A stretch of DNA of 64,000 bases from Cryptomeria japonica (lineage: Eukaryota; Streptophyta; Pinopsida; Cupressales; Cupressaceae), in contig NC_081406.1 in the NCBI RefSeq assembly GCF_030272615.1, forward strand, positions 474,597,400 through 474,661,399, given 5' to 3'. The position numbers were made by a program, and so were the translations under genes. The stretch's first letter is position 1. Every line of letters begins with the position of its first letter. The notes under the pieces were generated by a model. That model was not told the DNA's origin and did no database searches. It saw nothing but the letters and a program-made list of their open reading frames with translations. Positions 10,527 through 20,782 of the stretch are shown piece by piece.

Positions 10527-10770
10527 TGAGGTACGTATTATTTCATTTTCAAATTTTGGCGCTCAAAACAAATATTTTTGAATTTATTTAAATGCTAAAA
10601 ATGGATAATTTTTGAAAATTCAATTTAAATGGCATTTAAAATTTGCGCTTGGTATTAATTAATTGTTTTTGCCTTGTAAAAAAATCGAAATTTGACAATT
10701 TAAATAATAAAGGCATTTAATAATTAATTATTAAATTAATAAAAAATCGAATTGAGCGTTTGGTTTATAA

Positions 10771-10863
10771 AGGTCGGCCTTGTTATTTTTTAAAAATCAT
10801 TTAATTTGCCTTATTTTCTTACACAAGTCGGCCTTAAGGTAATTATGGTATGAGCGCTATAAA
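10771..10863 (+). promoter_or_regulatory. Promoter 1 of HAE-1
   Basis: Two GTCGGCCT motifs (10773-10780 and 10827-10834) precede a TATA box (TATAAA, 10858-10863). The gap from the second motif to TATA is 23 bp. HAE-3 has 23 bp and HAE-2 about 24 bp between the same parts, and the motif pair is 52-55 bp apart in all three. It would drive the ORF downstream. Confidence 0.7.
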
Positions 10864-10869
10864 GGGAGG

Positions 10870-11398
10870 GTGAAAATCTTCATTTTCACATTGTCATTTT
10901 ACCATCTCAAGTGCGATTTGAGGAAGACAAAGAAGGTGCGAGTTGTATTCAAGGAGCGAATTTTAGTTTATGCAAAGTGGTGCGAGGTATCACCCAAGGC
11001 GTTAACTACTATCCAAAGGGGTGCGAATTTGAGGATCCATTTGTGCGAACTTGTTAAAGACATTGAGATCACGTCAAAGATTTGAAGGGTGGCGAAGTTG
11101 ATAAGAAGGGCATTTATTTGAAGATCACGTTGAAACGTCAATTTCGCCTAGGCGAATTTTATTCATTTTGCATTCTAGAGTTAGCTCTCTATTGAGGTAT
11201 GGCGATATTGCTTTATTGTTTTATTTATTGATCGTCATAGCTTAAATTTTGAAGTTTTTGAATTTTGAATTCCTAGCTCAATCGTCATTTTTAGGAAATG
11301 ATAACTCTAAGACTTATCATGAGGTTTCCTAAAAATACTCTCTAATCCATGTTATTCATTGTAAGATCTAGTCTCTCATTATGAAATGTTGTGTAGGT
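10870..11398 (+). other. Leader of the HAE-1 gene, possible 5' UTR intron
   Basis: About 500 bp between promoter 1 and the ORF are non-coding. A donor-like GAG/GTATGG near 11195 and an acceptor-like TGTGTAG just before 11397 have counterparts in HAE-3 (near 53230 and 53466), suggesting an intron of 200-240 bp. Splicing cannot be shown from sequence alone. Confidence 0.4.
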
Positions 11399-13918
11399 AT
11401 GGCGACCCCGAAGGCGGGAGCATCTACCAGTCGTTCAGCTCTCATGAAAGAAGATCAGAAGACCGAAGAAGTGGAGACCAAGATCGTGTCGAAGTGGAGC
11501 AACATTGGAGATACAAACTTAGGCAACTTCAGCACGAAGAAATTTCGAGAGGTCCCTTATATTGGCAAGCCATCACCTGTCGCCCGGAGAATAATCGAGA
11601 GTGGCATCATTAAGGCGGCCGGTTTTCCTCCAGCTGTTAAGTGCCATGAGTTGATGATCGAGTGTGCTCGTCACTATGATCCACAGTCCAGAACGATCGT
11701 GTCCAAAGAGGGAAACACTTTGGCGTACCTTTCAGAGGAAGCTATAAGTGAAGCTTTCCATCTTCCAGAGCACAGGGACATGATATATAAGAGCATAGAA
11801 GGAGCCAAGTCAATGTATGAAGATGATCCAGATGCTTGTCTAAGCATAATTAACAAGAACTGGCTACTCAAGAGCCGTCCCCGTCTAAGCAAGATCCCGA
11901 ACACACCGCACAGGATTGATTTCCAGGAGGAATACAGAGATTTGATTACCATGCTCAACCGAGTTACAGGAGCCCCTCACGCCTTCTATTTTGAGAAGTG
12001 GATGTTTTACTTCATCCAAGTGATCGTTCAAGGGAAAGGTACCATACATTGGGCTAGAATTATTAGCCATTGCTTGGACGTACAGTTGAGGAGACTCAAG
12101 GCTACTAAGTCCTTCCACATGAGTTCATATGTCATCTATGCCTTGATCAGAAGTGTTGAGTACGCAGGACTACCTCACAGAGGAGTGATTGGAAGAGGAC
12201 CCGGCGAGGTCAGAGTTTGTGATTCCTATGCCTACTTGCATCATCCGCCAGGAAGCAACTACAAGTTAGTTAATGATACCTTCACGATGAACATCACAAG
12301 GACGTTGCAAGGTGGGATTCATAACAGATTATCTCAGGATGCACAAGAATTCATAAAGAGGTACGGTGCTTGGTTTATCCAGTTTCTGAAGTTCACTTAT
12401 ATTAGAGTGCATGGATGTCCTTTACCCCCATACATGTTGCCGAGATATCCGACAGACAGAATTGTGTTACTTGAAGTAACAAGACAGTTGGCAGCATATG
12501 CGAAGGCATTCAGACACAAACATCAGAATGGAGTTCCAGTACCTATCATTTTGGGTAATTCAGTTGAGGTATGTCCTAATGCTTTAGCTATGGATGACGC
12601 AGAGAAGGAGTTAGCCTTGTATTCTTTTTCATCTTTTGCTTTGAGAGAAAGCTTTGATCCACATGGACATTTAGAGGAGACAGTCGGTAGAAAGTTTAAG
12701 CATGAGCACCAAATTGAAGATTTTATGATGAATCTCTTAGATGATCTTGAAGTGAAACGAAAAATGCATTCTAGATTGCCTTTGGATTTCATCAGGAAAT
12801 GCGGGATTTACAGAGTGGCCGACCAAGCTCAGGACAGTGGCAGACATATCCAGTCTTCCTATGATAGAGAAAGCAAAACAATAAGGTTGGATTGGAATGA
12901 GCCCGAGGTCGTGGATTTAGATACTTTGATGGCACCAGTCTTGTCTTGTACTCGCAGATGGGTTGACGTACAACATCAAAGGTTGAGAGAACAAGGTATA
13001 GCTATGTCTTTCACTTTGGAAGAGAAACCAGCCGAAGGTGGAGCTAGTGTGAGTGAAGGCAATCCTAATCCTAGAAATTCAGGTGAAGGTGACCTTCGAT
13101 GTGCCAGTGAGGGCAATCTCCATCCAAGAGGTTCGAAGAGAAAAGAAAGGTCAGAAAAGAAAGAATCTTCCAAGAGGAAGCAAGGTGCTAACAGAGATCG
13201 ATCATCCGGTACTTCTAGACCAGAGAAGAGGACACTTCAAGTGGAAGAATCCATGGAGTCGATGGTACAGAATGACAGGCAGGAAGAGGGACAAGCACAA
13301 CATGGTTCACCAGATGGATCTCTCCAGGATTATGCGTTAGATGAAGACAAAGAAGACAACGAAATGACATCTCCTCCCAGAGAAGAAGAAATAGTGCATA
13401 AAGAAATACAAGTTCAGGAAACAAGATCAGCCATTCCAGATTGGTTGAAGGAAAGATTAACCAAGGTGATCGTAGTAGAGGACGAGGACAATGCAATTGA
13501 TTTAGAGAGCCTTGTTGGACGTTCACACGAAGTAGCAGAGAAGAGGAAGGCTACCAAGATGTCCAAGATGATTCGAGATGAGACTGGATCCAGAAAACTG
13601 CAGATAGCTACACCGGCAGTAGACAAATATGAAGGTGAGATCCTAGCAGAGGAATATGATATACAGACTTTTGAGCTAGGACCATCTACAGCAGAGCAGA
13701 CTTTAGATGATGCCACCGATTCATTTGAGGCATTGAAAGACAAGCTTAGAGAAGAAATGGAGAAGAATAGAAAGCTTGAGAGAGAGGTCGGTGCATGGAG
13801 AACATATTTCAGTCATATCAATGAACCTTTGGGACGTCAGGGTCCAGCTAGATCACCAGTGCAGGGACTTCCCCTTCAATCAATTGGTGAAGCAGAGAGA
13901 TTCAGGAGTATGGTCTAG
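11381..13918 (+). CDS. HAE protein, large N-terminal part (unrecognised family)
   Basis: I do not recognise this family and see no reverse transcriptase, protease, integrase or zinc knuckle. The ORF is 845 aa from 11381; homologous starts in HAE-2 and HAE-4 favour Met at 11399 (MATPKAGAST). Residues 1-530 look globular, with conserved patches such as WSNIGDTNLGNF, SKIPNTPHRIDF and PPYMLPRYPTDRI. About 577-595 is strongly basic (SKRKERSEKKESSKRKQ), a possible nuclear localisation signal. About 600-680 is acidic and disordered. About 777-803 is predicted coiled coil (LREEMEKNRKLEREV). It ends at a TAG where HAE-2 reads on, so it is probably truncated relative to the ancestor. A remote relation to plant mobile domain or Gag proteins is conceivable but unproven. 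Confidence 0.7.
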   Translation: MKCCVGMATPKAGASTSRSALMKEDQKTEEVETKIVSKWSNIGDTNLGNFSTKKFREVPYIGKPSPVARRIIESGIIKAAGFPPAVKCHELMIECARHYDPQSRTIVSKEGNTLAYLSEEAISEAFHLPEHRDMIYKSIEGAKSMYEDDPDACLSIINKNWLLKSRPRLSKIPNTPHRIDFQEEYRDLITMLNRVTGAPHAFYFEKWMFYFIQVIVQGKGTIHWARIISHCLDVQLRRLKATKSFHMSSYVIYALIRSVEYAGLPHRGVIGRGPGEVRVCDSYAYLHHPPGSNYKLVNDTFTMNITRTLQGGIHNRLSQDAQEFIKRYGAWFIQFLKFTYIRVHGCPLPPYMLPRYPTDRIVLLEVTRQLAAYAKAFRHKHQNGVPVPIILGNSVEVCPNALAMDDAEKELALYSFSSFALRESFDPHGHLEETVGRKFKHEHQIEDFMMNLLDDLEVKRKMHSRLPLDFIRKCGIYRVADQAQDSGRHIQSSYDRESKTIRLDWNEPEVVDLDTLMAPVLSCTRRWVDVQHQRLREQGIAMSFTLEEKPAEGGASVSEGNPNPRNSGEGDLRCASEGNLHPRGSKRKERSEKKESSKRKQGANRDRSSGTSRPEKRTLQVEESMESMVQNDRQEEGQAQHGSPDGSLQDYALDEDKEDNEMTSPPREEEIVHKEIQVQETRSAIPDWLKERLTKVIVVEDEDNAIDLESLVGRSHEVAEKRKATKMSKMIRDETGSRKLQIATPAVDKYEGEILAEEYDIQTFELGPSTAEQTLDDATDSFEALKDKLREEMEKNRKLEREVGAWRTYFSHINEPLGRQGPARSPVQGLPLQSIGEAERFRSMV

Positions 13919-14617
13919 CGTACAAGTAATTGGATGGATAAATCTCATACAGTGGCCATAGAATTTGTAACAAGGATGATGAAGATTATTCATCAAGCTA
14001 TCCAGGTTCTTGAGATAATCCACAATTTGATGATAACAGTAGCCGCATTTGCTCATACCAAAGATGTTATCATTCCTGTCTTGAAAGTAATAAGACACAC
14101 ATCCAGGAAAGTTTTAGCGCAAGAGAAGATCATGGATGGAGGACCTCACAGTTTGCTTCAGTGGTGAACCTTACTCCATATGAAGAGTGTTCTCTTCGAG
14201 GACATCAGTACTAGATGTAGCCAAGTTGAGGAGGTGATCAATCCGATCCAGGACAGAGTATTTGAGGTACTTCGTACCATTCTTGGCAGAAGGATCGAGG
14301 TCGAGACAGATGTGGATATGCAAGAATTAGAGGATAGAATCAAGGTCATCTTTTGCAAGGACGCAAATGTTACAGATGAGCAGTATGATCAAATGTTTGC
14401 CACCATGCTCCTGATTGAAAGAACAAAGGAACTTGAATCTACTTGGGACACAGCTCTTCTAGATGCATTCGATCAGGTCATCCACTTGGAAGAGAGTATG
14501 AAGAATCTTCCTGAGATTCCAATTGCAGAAATCGAAGGAATCGTGACAAGATTCATTGCATATGCCAAAAAAGAACATTGGAAAGGGAATAAGATTCTAG
14601 ATGAAAGGTTGTTATAG
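13919..14617 (+). pseudogene. C-terminal continuation of the HAE-1 protein after in-frame stops
   Basis: It is in the same frame as 11399-13918, separated by TAG (13916-13918) and TGA (14165-14167), and ends at TAG 14615-14617. The total of 1,073 codons from 11399 has no frameshift. It matches the HAE-2 C-terminus (for example VAIEFVTRMMK and IPIAEIEGI) and contains helical, coiled-coil-like stretches. Whether the stops are read through is unknown; mutation is the simpler reading. Confidence 0.75.
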
Positions 14618-14728
14618 ATGACATGGCATCTTATTTGTCATTGGTTTATGTCTCCTAGATTTTTGTGCCAAATTTAATATTTGGCTATGTATTTAATATT
14701 GTTCAGTAAAAAGGAGGCCATTTGTAAC

Positions 14729-14818
14729 AAACCCTAATTAGGGTTTGGGTGTCATGATCTCGACCGTTGATCTACTTTCGATCTGGACCTTTCATTGTAA
14801 TTGGGGATGCTATTTATA
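14729..14818 (+). promoter_or_regulatory. Promoter 2 of HAE-1: telo-box palindrome plus TATA
   Basis: AAACCCTAATTAGGGTTT (14729-14746) is a perfect 18-bp palindrome of two inverted telo-boxes. A TATA-like CTATTTATA follows at 14810-14818. HAE-2 and HAE-3 have the same palindrome about 65 bp from TATA. In an LTR model this would start the genomic RNA, leaving about 0.85 kb of R-U5. Confidence 0.65.
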
Positions 14819-15670
14819 CCCCCATTTTTCATTTCATTTGGGAATAGTTGATGTAATAGAGAAGAGAGATAGCTAAGAGATTAGAGTTAGAAGCAATTTT
14901 ATTTTGTAGCAAGATTGAGTTTTGAAGAGAGGAATTCAAGCAATTGTTGTACATGATGACTTGGAAATCAATAAAATATTGAAGTTATGGTGTTTTGTTG
15001 CAACTTTCTTGGTTATCTTCATGGTTGCTTAATCTACTTGAATCATGCTCAATCAAAGTAGTGTGTTAATTTGAAGGACATAGTGTGAGACTCGATCTTT
15101 GGTAGGATTCTTAATCCAAACCACTAGCTTCTTGCTGATTGTAGGAACGCCTTGCGTGGTCGACTGGAGAATACCTTGAATCCCTTAATCTTCAATCATT
15201 ATTGTATCTTGGATATGTACTTTCGTGGTAGTGTCCTTGATCTTTGATGCATTGAATATCATTTTGTTACCTTAGAAGATCGCATCAATTTCAATCAAGT
15301 TGTTATCTTATGGCAAAATTGAAGTTGGTTGAATCTTACCAAGTCTTGTTCACACGAAGTCATTCTTAGGGTTAGATTAGATTAGACCTCTTTCAAACCC
15401 TACTCTTTTGTTATTTTTGAATAGTTTCTTAGTTTAGTAAAATCTTGAACTTTCGGAATGCGTAAGACCCCTTGAAGGAAACAACAAATCACATCATACC
15501 GCTGGAAGCTTGTCCACACGTAGAGACCCTACTAACCAGAACCTTGGAGTCTTCCTAACTGATCCTTTATGCGAATCTTCAGTAGTTAGAGGCTTTTTCT
15601 CAAGAGAGGATAAGATGCCTATTGGTATTTTATTCTATGTATGATTGTGTACAAAATACACGTCAACACT

Positions 15671-15850
15671 ACCTGAAAAATATTCTAGAAATTTTTTAAA
15701 AGTTTTTTTTAATGAAAAAAATTTCATCGCTGATTCCAAATCCAAGGGTTTTGTTTGATTTACCTGGAAAATATTCTAGAAATTTTTAAAAGTTTTTTTT
15801 TAATGAAAAAAATTTGATTGATGATTCCAGATCCAAGGGTTTTGTTTGTT
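15671..15850 (+). repeat. Tandem duplication of about 91 bp in the Copia-like leader
   Basis: 15671-15761 and 15762-15850 are near-identical (both contain AATATTCTAGAAATTTT and TCCAAGGGTTTTGTTTG). HAE-1 inserted at the edge of the first unit. The rest of the leader to 16679 is T-rich and non-coding. Confidence 0.8.
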
Positions 15851-16679
15851 TTTGGATCGTGGAGGGTTTGTGTTGCGAAGGATTTTGAAGGGTTTCATGG
15901 ATTTTTTTTTTGAGTTATCTTTTTTGGAAATCACATTTTTCTCTGCCTGTGCTTTCGTGGCCACGCAACCTTCCTTCTACCCACGACTTTTCACGGTGGC
16001 AACTTTGTTTTTTCCTCGCGCAATTTGCGTGATTTTCCTGTGCATACCTGTGTTTCTACAAATTTTTTGTGCGTGTTTTTTCTTCATAGTTCCACGCGAC
16101 TCCTTTGGTTTCTACCACTTGATGTTTGGGTTTCTGTTGCACCGGTTCGACCTTTTTCTTCTACGTTTTTAGCGTGAAAAGAGTTTGGGTTGGGCGGATT
16201 TTGGCGGCTTCTGGTTTTGCTCGCAACCTCACCTAGGGTTCGTTTGCAAGCTTTTTAGTTATTTTTTTTTAGTTGCACGAATTCTCTGTGTATTTCCTAT
16301 CGTTTTTTATTATCCAACACCGCCTAGGGTTTGTGCCAATAGTACTAAAGGTTTTAGAAATGTGGGTTTTCTCTATTTTAATCCAACATTCTTTTGCAAC
16401 CTTGGGTTTCACAACCTAAGGCTTTTGATGTCTCGAATTTTGTGCCTCGACATTTGAACAAGGGTTTCACCATTTTCCTAAAAAATGAAGTCTTGATTTT
16501 GATCAAATTTGTCTTGGGATTCGTGCTAGATTGGTTTGACTGGTTTTGACTTGAAAATCAGATTTTTTGAAGTTTGTACCAGTAGTTGTTGAAGGTTTTT
16601 GCCTGGTTTTTTACAAAAAAATCAGCCTCTTTTGATGTTCGAGGTTGCATTGTTTTTTGTGCATAAGAAAACGGGAGGG

Positions 16680-19352
16680 ATGGTGTCGTTGACCAACATC
16701 ATGTTGGAAGGCAATTATCGCTTCAATGACAAGAACTACAATGCCTAGAAGCAGCGAATGCTTTCTATTTTTGAATACCAGTGCCTTGACCAGATTGTTT
16801 TGGGTAAATAAACTCATCCTACGATAGTGGGTGATGACTAGACCAAGTTTGATGAGCGTAACTGAGAAGAGTTTATGTTGCTGAAGTTATCAGTCATTGA
16901 TGAGATGCTTCTGAAAGTGTCATCAGGCAAGAAAGCTAATGAGATTTGGGATCACTTGAAGAATCTTCATGAGACATCCAACAAGAGCTGAGCATTCTTT
17001 TGGAAGAACATGTTCTCAAATGTGATGGATGAGAAGATGCCACTATAGGAACATCTTACAAAGATCAAGGAAATTTGTGACCAGTTGGAGGCTATTGGTC
17101 GCAAGATGGAGGAAGAGTGTAATGTCCCCACTTTGAAATAGAATTTAATAATAAATGATAATAATAAAATTAAAACATTAAAAATTAAATTAAAATATAA
17201 AATAATATAATTAAATATGATTAATTAAAAATTAATTAAGTTAATGAAAAGTCAAAAGACATGAAAGGAAAAGTTGTGACTCCCTCAACAATGAGATATA
17301 AAAGGGAGAAGAGAACCTCATTTGAGGGGGGGGGGGATAATTTGGAAATGGGAAGTGCAGATCTGATTTAAATAATAAGTGCACATCTGATTATGAAAGG
17401 CTGTGTCCCTTTCAAAGGGTAGAAATAATGAAGAGTTGCACTCTTTCAAAGGGTGCTAATGGTGAAAGGGTATGTCTCTTGCCAAAAGGCATACATGATG
17501 AAGAGGTGTGACCTCTCCCTCAAATTGAGAGATATGAAGGAAAGGAATCAAAAGCATCCAGGGACTTCACCATGGATCAGTGCAGATTAGATCAGAACTG
17601 TTGTTAAGTTACAGGCAGTAACATCCGTGTTCTTGGTGGTATGCATCAAACCATGAAGGCCAGAAAGAATATAAGAATTTAACAGTGATTATATCAATCA
17701 ATGGTTGCAATGAATGACAAAGAAAATCCATTTATAAAATGATGAATACAAATGAATAACAGCGACTCCACGTACAATCTTTCTTATGCTGGTCAATGAT
17801 TAACACGGGTCGACTCCCTTCAAACTCGACCGACTCTTCTAAATTAGAAAGTTAATTCAGATTACAGCGATAAAGGACAATGGGAGTAATGAAATGGTAT
17901 GTTTGATTCAAACAACAAACAAAAATAATCGCTCAAGGAAAGGATGCCTCTTGGTAAAGGTATGTCCATATGTGAAGCGTGATGTCTCTTCAAAAGGGAA
18001 TCACATTTATTGAAAGGTATAAAGATGAATTCATCAGAATGATATTTAACATACTAGGCTCTCAGATTGAGACAAAGACTTTATAATCATGGATGCATGA
18101 TTCTAAGAGATTGTTTAAATAGAAACAGCACCACAATAATATCACAGAAGCAGTATGAACTAATCTGGAACAGCAATCCAATATTGAGCCAAACATCTGA
18201 AACAACAATAATTCGATATCAGATCAGATCGATTAGCAGAAGTATAATTCTTATATATTATAAAGAAGATATCAGGAACAGCGTATACTCTCAGACCAGT
18301 GACAATTATCCTTTGCATATGCACCAAGCAATATCAGGCACGTCAAGTCAGTATATGTATATAAATATATACTTCATATCTGAATAGATAAGAATTGCAC
18401 TAACATTAAAGATACATCAGAAATAGCAAACTTGTTTATACTAAAACAATATATCATATCAGTAGCATTCAGTACTGTTAGATACTTAGGTATTCATATC
18501 AATCTTATAGTCCAAGGTTTACAGGATTTCCCCCGCGATCCTGCCAAGAACTATTTATTCTTTATCATACAAACTCTTATCCTTAACTAGCAAATGAACA
18601 AGTTAGAACAATTAAACAAGACCAAAACAAACTGTTAATCCTTATTATGAATGTAGTCAGAAGGTTGGATGAATGAATAGGGAAAGGCCTGTGTAAAACC
18701 ATCGGGTGTCTATCCCAAGATGGGTAGAGAGCAGCGACCCATGTAAGACCTTGAGGGTGTCGTCCCAAAATTAGGCCTAGGCTTGGATCCAAAAACCTTG
18801 AGGGAGTCGTCACGCTGAGGTATCAAAGCGTCCTATTCAAGATCATAATCCTTTCCAAGCCTACATTGGTAGTAAGGTTTTTAAGTTGAACTCCATCGTG
18901 ATGTTAATTTCTATTTCTATTTCTATTTGCTTTGAGAATTTGGGAATTATGATGTCTTAAATGGTTAAACTTACTTGGGGACATCACAAAGAGGATATGG
19001 TCGTGATCACACTGAAGACCCTGCCTAGATCCTATGAGCATTTTATTGAGACGCACAACATTACCTCCACTAATGTCGACTTGAAGTTTGATGAGTTGCG
19101 CAATAAGCTATTGTAGCATGCCAGGTGGAGACAATAGTTTGGAAGCAGCATTGACATGACCAGTGTGGAACAGGCGTTTACTGCCAAGGACAAAGGCAAA
19201 GGCGAGTCCACCCAGTAGAAAGGACAATGCAATCCTGAGGAGGGGTTCAAGAAAATCACGTCACTATTGTGGTGGACTTGGACATATCCAAAGGTTCTGC
19301 AGAAAAAGGTTGGCCGATCAGAAGGCCAACCATGGAGGGTCTCAGGAGTAGG
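16680..19352 (+). pseudogene. Copia-type gag pseudogene
   Basis: ATG at 16680 opens a Copia gag (UBN2-like) sequence with patches such as MVSLTNIMLEGNYRFNDKNY, ANEIWDHLKNLHE and RSYEHFIETHNI. A zinc knuckle of the form CxxCxxxxHxxxxC survives at about 19255-19305 as HYCGGLGHIQRFC, but its first Cys has become Arg. Several in-frame stops, a frameshift before the knuckle, and the LTR unit at 17118-18988 (TSD AAGAG inside the coding sequence) make it dead. It would have formed virus-like particles for the element. Confidence 0.8.
17118..18988 (+). mobile_element. LTR unit, 1.87 kb, inserted in Copia gag
   Basis: It starts TGTAATGTCCCC and ends GGGGACATCACA, with TSD AAGAG at 17113-17117 and 18989-18993. 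The first 500 bp match the 480-bp LTR at 73-552 in inverted orientation, including the TATA region GAGATATAAAAGGGAG, then the sequence continues with an unrelated 1.3-kb non-coding tail. With no second LTR inside, it is probably a solo LTR of a longer subfamily. Confidence 0.85.
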
Positions 19353-19466
19353 AGTAGGTTCATGTCCTAGACAAAGCGTTTTGAAGAGGAGTCAGCCTTC
19401 TATGCTTTTTGATAGGCAGATTTTGTCATCGGTTGGGTGGTTGATAGAATGACCATTAAGGGAGGG

Positions 19467-19707
19467 TTTATAATAGAATATTTAATTGTTATTTTTAGTT
19501 GTGTTCATTAATGGTCATTTAGTTGGTTGTTATATTTTTAGAGACTTCGTGATAGAACTGTGAGTAATTGGGAGTTTCTTTTTTTAGAGTTTGTTTTATA
19601 GTTAGTTTGACTTCTATGAACGGTTAGTCTCAATTTGGACAATTGCCTTGTAATTGCCTAGAAAAGGCTTGTTATTCTTTCAATAAAGTATGGTGTTTTT
19701 TATTTCA
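19467..19707 (+). repeat. 3' LTR of the Copia-like element
   Basis: Homologous to 4019-4257. It follows the purine tract AAGGGAGGG and is followed by TSD CCAAC. Confidence 0.85.
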
Positions 19708-20059
19708 CCAACGAGCCATTATACTAAGATGCATTTAAAATATTTTAATTAAATTTAAGTAACCTTAGTAAAATAATTAAAAATAAGCCATTAATACACC
19801 CATTTTTGCACTGGAGTGATTTCGATGAAGAATAATGAGAAACAAAGCCAATTAGGTGGTTTGCTATATATAGACACCCTCTCGAAGATTCTTGGAGAAC
19901 ACACTGGAAGTTAGAAATTACCCCAGAAAGTGGATAAGTGTCCTTAAGACTAATTGAACTCATTGGCAACATCAAATAACCCCTTGGGCAAGACAAATTT
20001 ACATTAACAAGGTTAGAGCCAATTGCAATGCAAAAGAACTCTAAATTGGGGACATTACA

Positions 20060-20782
20060 TATCTATATGTGGTATAGCTTTTATTTTCCTCAACACCTTC
20101 TTGTGGTGTATTTACAATCTTGAATGTGAATGATTCACTTCAAAATCAAAGATTATTAGTGGGAACAAAACGAACCAAAAAGATTTTGGTGCTTTCTCTT
20201 AATGAAAATGGATGTGTTGCCACTCCATAAGCTCTAGGATTTCCATATAGGCAACAAATAAAGTTCAATAAGTAATTAGGGACACTAAGGTCATGCTCAA
20301 GAATGTCTCTTGAAAAAGGTGTTAAGCTAAACCTTACACTTGTGATTTGTATTTCCTTGAAAGTTTACGAGTCTACTTTGTGCAAGACCTTTTCAATACA
20401 CAAATCTTCTGGATACCTTGTAATCATGGCATTTATGAACAAGCATCATTGTGGAATGTTTTATCAATGGCTCATGATCTCTACTAATCTTCCACATTTC
20501 GTATGCATGTCAATCAAAGCAGTTATCACCGCAACACCTGAGTATAACTTTGCAAAACTTAACTCTTTGATGTCGTGTTTTTTGCAAAATTCGTAACTTT
20601 ATTACAAAATTAAATTTGCAAATTTTGGATCCGTTTTTAGAACCTTTTGACACTTACTTTCTTTGTATCAGTGAGTGCCATAACAGTCCATGTATGTTTA
20701 TATGAATTTCGCAAGCTTCTTTTGACGAATCCACAATCTTTGTGAAGAGAGACTAATATCTTCTGAATGGAAGCATATTTTT
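20060..20782. other. Unassigned AT-rich sequence
   Basis: No convincing gene or element ends are visible. A 97-codon open frame at 20303-20596 has no recognisable motif. Confidence 0.5.

Larger units (their letters stand above)
4308..15668 (+). mobile_element. HAE-1: hairpin-array element with internal gene
   Basis: It begins TGTTGTGACC and ends GTCAACA, flanked by the 5-bp TSD CTACC (4303-4307 and 15669-15673). Without the nested hAT it is about 7.6 kb. The order is terminal hairpins (4311-4347), hAT insertion, hairpin array (8547-10526), TATA1 (10858), leader, ORF (11399-14617 with two stops), telo-box palindrome (14729), TATA2 (14811), 3' tail. No LTR-size direct repeat joins the two ends, so the unit is best read as a solo LTR that contains a gene. 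A complete element of unknown class is the alternative. Confidence 0.75.
4019..19707 (+). mobile_element. Copia-like gag-only LTR retroelement, heavily interrupted
   Basis: TSD CCAAC lies at 4014-4018 and 19708-19712. Two LTRs of about 240 bp (4019-4257 and 19467-19707) are clearly homologous. A primer-binding site with TATCAGAGC (4258-4275) follows the left LTR, and a polypurine tract AAGGGAGGG lies just before the right LTR. After removing HAE-1 (4308-15668) and the LTR unit 17118-18988, the internal region is only about 2 kb: a long leader and a decayed gag, with no protease, integrase or reverse transcriptase. It resembles a TR-GAG-type non-autonomous derivative. Confidence 0.85.
1..20059. 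mobile_element. Outermost LTR-type element, left end outside the window
   Basis: The right end reads GGGGACATTACA at 20048-20059, the terminal signature shared by several LTR units here. Its remaining pieces are 1-67, 3572-4013 and 19713-20059; everything between is later insertion. Continuity across two nested insertions is shown by their TSDs: ATAAA on both sides of 73-3566 and CCAAC on both sides of 4019-19707. The visible pieces are AT-rich and non-coding and resemble the segment 27835-28500 of another unit of this kind. The left terminus and left TSD are not visible, so whether it is a solo LTR or part of a full element cannot be decided. Confidence 0.55.

Noticed and set aside
15846-16457. 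Two hydrophobic ORFs (108 and 90 aa)
   Set aside because: They lie in the T-rich leader of the Copia-like element; Phe-rich content follows from base composition.
20303-20596. 97-aa ORF
   Set aside because: No recognisable domain, no promoter or homologous copy in the window.
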